64,000 bases of DNA from Anaerolineaceae bacterium (GTDB lineage: Bacteria; Chloroflexota; Anaerolineae; Promineifilales; Promineifilaceae). Positions 62,944 through 64,000 of this stretch are shown one piece after another. Location: NCBI GenBank assembly GCA_002699125.1, contig PABI01000084.1, positions 62,001-126,000 of the forward strand, read 5' to 3'. Every line of letters starts with the position of its first letter. The stretch's first letter is position 1. The translations under genes were made by a program, and so were the position numbers. The notes under the pieces are model-generated. The model was not told the DNA's origin, searched no databases, and saw nothing but the letters and a program-made list of their open reading frames with translations.

Positions 62944-64000
62944 TTACTCTTCCCAGGCCGGCGGCTCGTTGTTGTAAACCACATTGGTCACCAACCACTG
63001 TTCACCGACACGTTCCAGCGTGTAGGTCACGTCCAGCGTGTAGGGGCCACGTTCGCCAACCGGATCAGAAACGGGTTCGGCATCACCGGGCATCTCCTGG
63101 AAGCTGTACAATTTGTCTTCCCAGGTTTCGCGCACCGTCACCACCACCAAATCCTCAGCCTGAATGTCAAAAGAGCGGTAGCTGGCATGAATCCACTGCC
63201 GCCCCATGAACTGTTTGGCCTCGCGCAGCGCCTCAAACTCAGCCGCAAACTGGGCCGTGACAGCGTCAGACACCCCATAGAAGTAACCTGCATCCAGATA
63301 CCAGTAAGCTGAGCTGACAGCTCTTTGCAGATTGTAAATGGTTTGCTGGAAGGCCGCATATTCGGTGGCGCTGATAAAGAAGCTGTCCGTCCATTCCGGC
63401 AGCGGCGGCGCCTCGCCTTCATCCAGCATGGTGCGCCACTTTTCGTCGGTCAGGCGATCGTCAGCCGGCCAGGGGAATTCGTAGTAGGCAAACACACCAC
63501 CCTTGGCCACTTGCAGTTGAATCGTACCGTCTTCATTGATGAGCGGCACCACCACGTAAATCTCGTTGATGCGCCCCACGGCTTCCTCCAACACCACCGG
63601 GTTGGGGCTGCCGTCCCCATCTGGGTCTGGGGCAGTGGCGACGTCGGCGATAACGGCCGCTTGCGGTTCCTCGTCCATGACCGGCTGGGCAGCCGGGTCT
63701 TCATCCTCGCGGTCGGCGGCAGCCATTGTTAGGTGCTCCAGTTCACCGCCGTAGAAGCGAATCAGGTTAAACTCTTCTTCGGTCAGCGGTTCGCCGCGCA
63801 GCTCTTTTTCGGCCATCACTTGCAAAGCGGCAGCCAGGCTTTGCAGCCGCATCAGGCTGTTTAAATCCTGCTCACCCAGCAAGCCGCGCTCCTGCAACCC
63901 TTCCAGCGTCATCGTGGTGAGCGCCTCCAGCCGGGCATAAAATTCAGGTACCGGCTCTACGTAGCCACGGGCAGGCAAGGGCAGCGGGGCACCGCCGCCG
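62944..64000 (-). CDS. DUF3160 family protein, C-terminal part (runs off the window)
   Basis: The visible part is 352 codons; the reading frame remains open past 64000, so the N-terminus is missing. ERGLLGEQDLNSLMRLQSLAAALQVMAEKELRGEPLTEEEFNLIRFYGGELEHLT is the conserved core of DUF3160. It is followed by an acidic linker and a domain starting INEIYVVVPLINEDGTIQLQVAKGGVF. DUF3160 proteins are large secreted or membrane-linked proteins of unknown role in Chloroflexota and others. CapA-like gene follows 2 bases after its stop. Type and function: unknown. Confidence 0.87.
   Translation of the reverse strand, partial: GGGAPLPLPARGYVEPVPEFYARLEALTTMTLEGLQERGLLGEQDLNSLMRLQSLAAALQVMAEKELRGEPLTEEEFNLIRFYGGELEHLTMAAADREDEDPAAQPVMDEEPQAAVIADVATAPDPDGDGSPNPVVLEEAVGRINEIYVVVPLINEDGTIQLQVAKGGVFAYYEFPWPADDRLTDEKWRTMLDEGEAPPLPEWTDSFFISATEYAAFQQTIYNLQRAVSSAYWYLDAGYFYGVSDAVTAQFAAEFEALREAKQFMGRQWIHASYRSFDIQAEDLVVVTVRETWEDKLYSFQEMPGDAEPVSDPVGERGPYTLDVTYTLERVGEQWLVTNVVYNNEPPAWEE

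Overview
This 64 kb window looks like a chromosomal segment of an uncultured or environmental Chloroflexota bacterium (Anaerolineae-like). GC is only slightly above 50%. The gene content supports this guess: many GAF/PAS sensor kinases and NarL-type regulators, FG-GAP/VCBS proteins, a DUF3160 protein, CHAD, medium-chain reductases, and large multi-membrane-span GT39-like proteins. The lineage is an inference from gene content; there is no rRNA, tRNA or ribosomal protein gene in the window. I see no phage, insertion sequence or CRISPR array.

Layout. 0-3.4 kb (minus): a small PRC-barrel-like protein, a full-length formate dehydrogenase whose active-site selenocysteine is encoded by an in-frame TGA followed by a textbook SECIS hairpin, and a FocA/FNT channel. 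3.5-7.2 kb (minus): a P1-family peptidase, an ABC-2 exporter pair and a YhfC-like membrane protein. 7.2-11.2 kb (plus): MgtE with a structured leader, a SIR2 deacylase, and a sortase followed by its probable LPESG-bearing substrate. 12.5-22.8 kb (plus): a phosphorelay cluster with an Hpt protein, two large hybrid kinases, a membrane NTPase-FGE fusion, a Trm112-like protein, a DivK-like receiver and a GNAT protein. 22.9-26.1 kb: a threonine/serine dehydratase, a second selenoprotein (peroxiredoxin-like, U-x-x-C), Dps, CsbD-like and SDR-like proteins. 26.5-34.4 kb (plus): a phosphodiesterase, a GAF/PAS NarL-type kinase with its regulator, two further regulators (one with a dead receiver), a lipid kinase and a stress protein. 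34.7-43.5 kb: PadR, VCBS and membrane proteins, a GT39-like giant, CHAD, a quinone reductase and transaldolase. 43.6-51.4 kb: a GH32/43-like hydrolase, FtsH, a Lon-like protease and a sulfite-oxidase-type molybdoenzyme. 51.5-57.0 kb (minus): a beta-oxidation operon (thiolase, FadB-type protein, acyl-CoA dehydrogenase). 57.3-64.0 kb: an isochorismatase-like hydrolase and a universal stress protein, then minus-strand envelope genes (GT39, CapA-like, DUF3160, the last cut by the window edge).

Three results stand out. (1) The palindromic octamer ACGGCCGT occurs roughly 100 times by eye (about one would be expected), inside and between genes, like the HIP1 palindrome of cyanobacteria. (2) There are two independent selenoproteins, each with a candidate bacterial SECIS; conventional gene calling splits both. 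(3) Several intergenic spacers hold word-like, partly self-complementary repeats, a perfect 50-bp palindrome, a possible switch-like leader before mgtE, paired palindromic operators before transaldolase, and a shared motif before two orphan response regulators.
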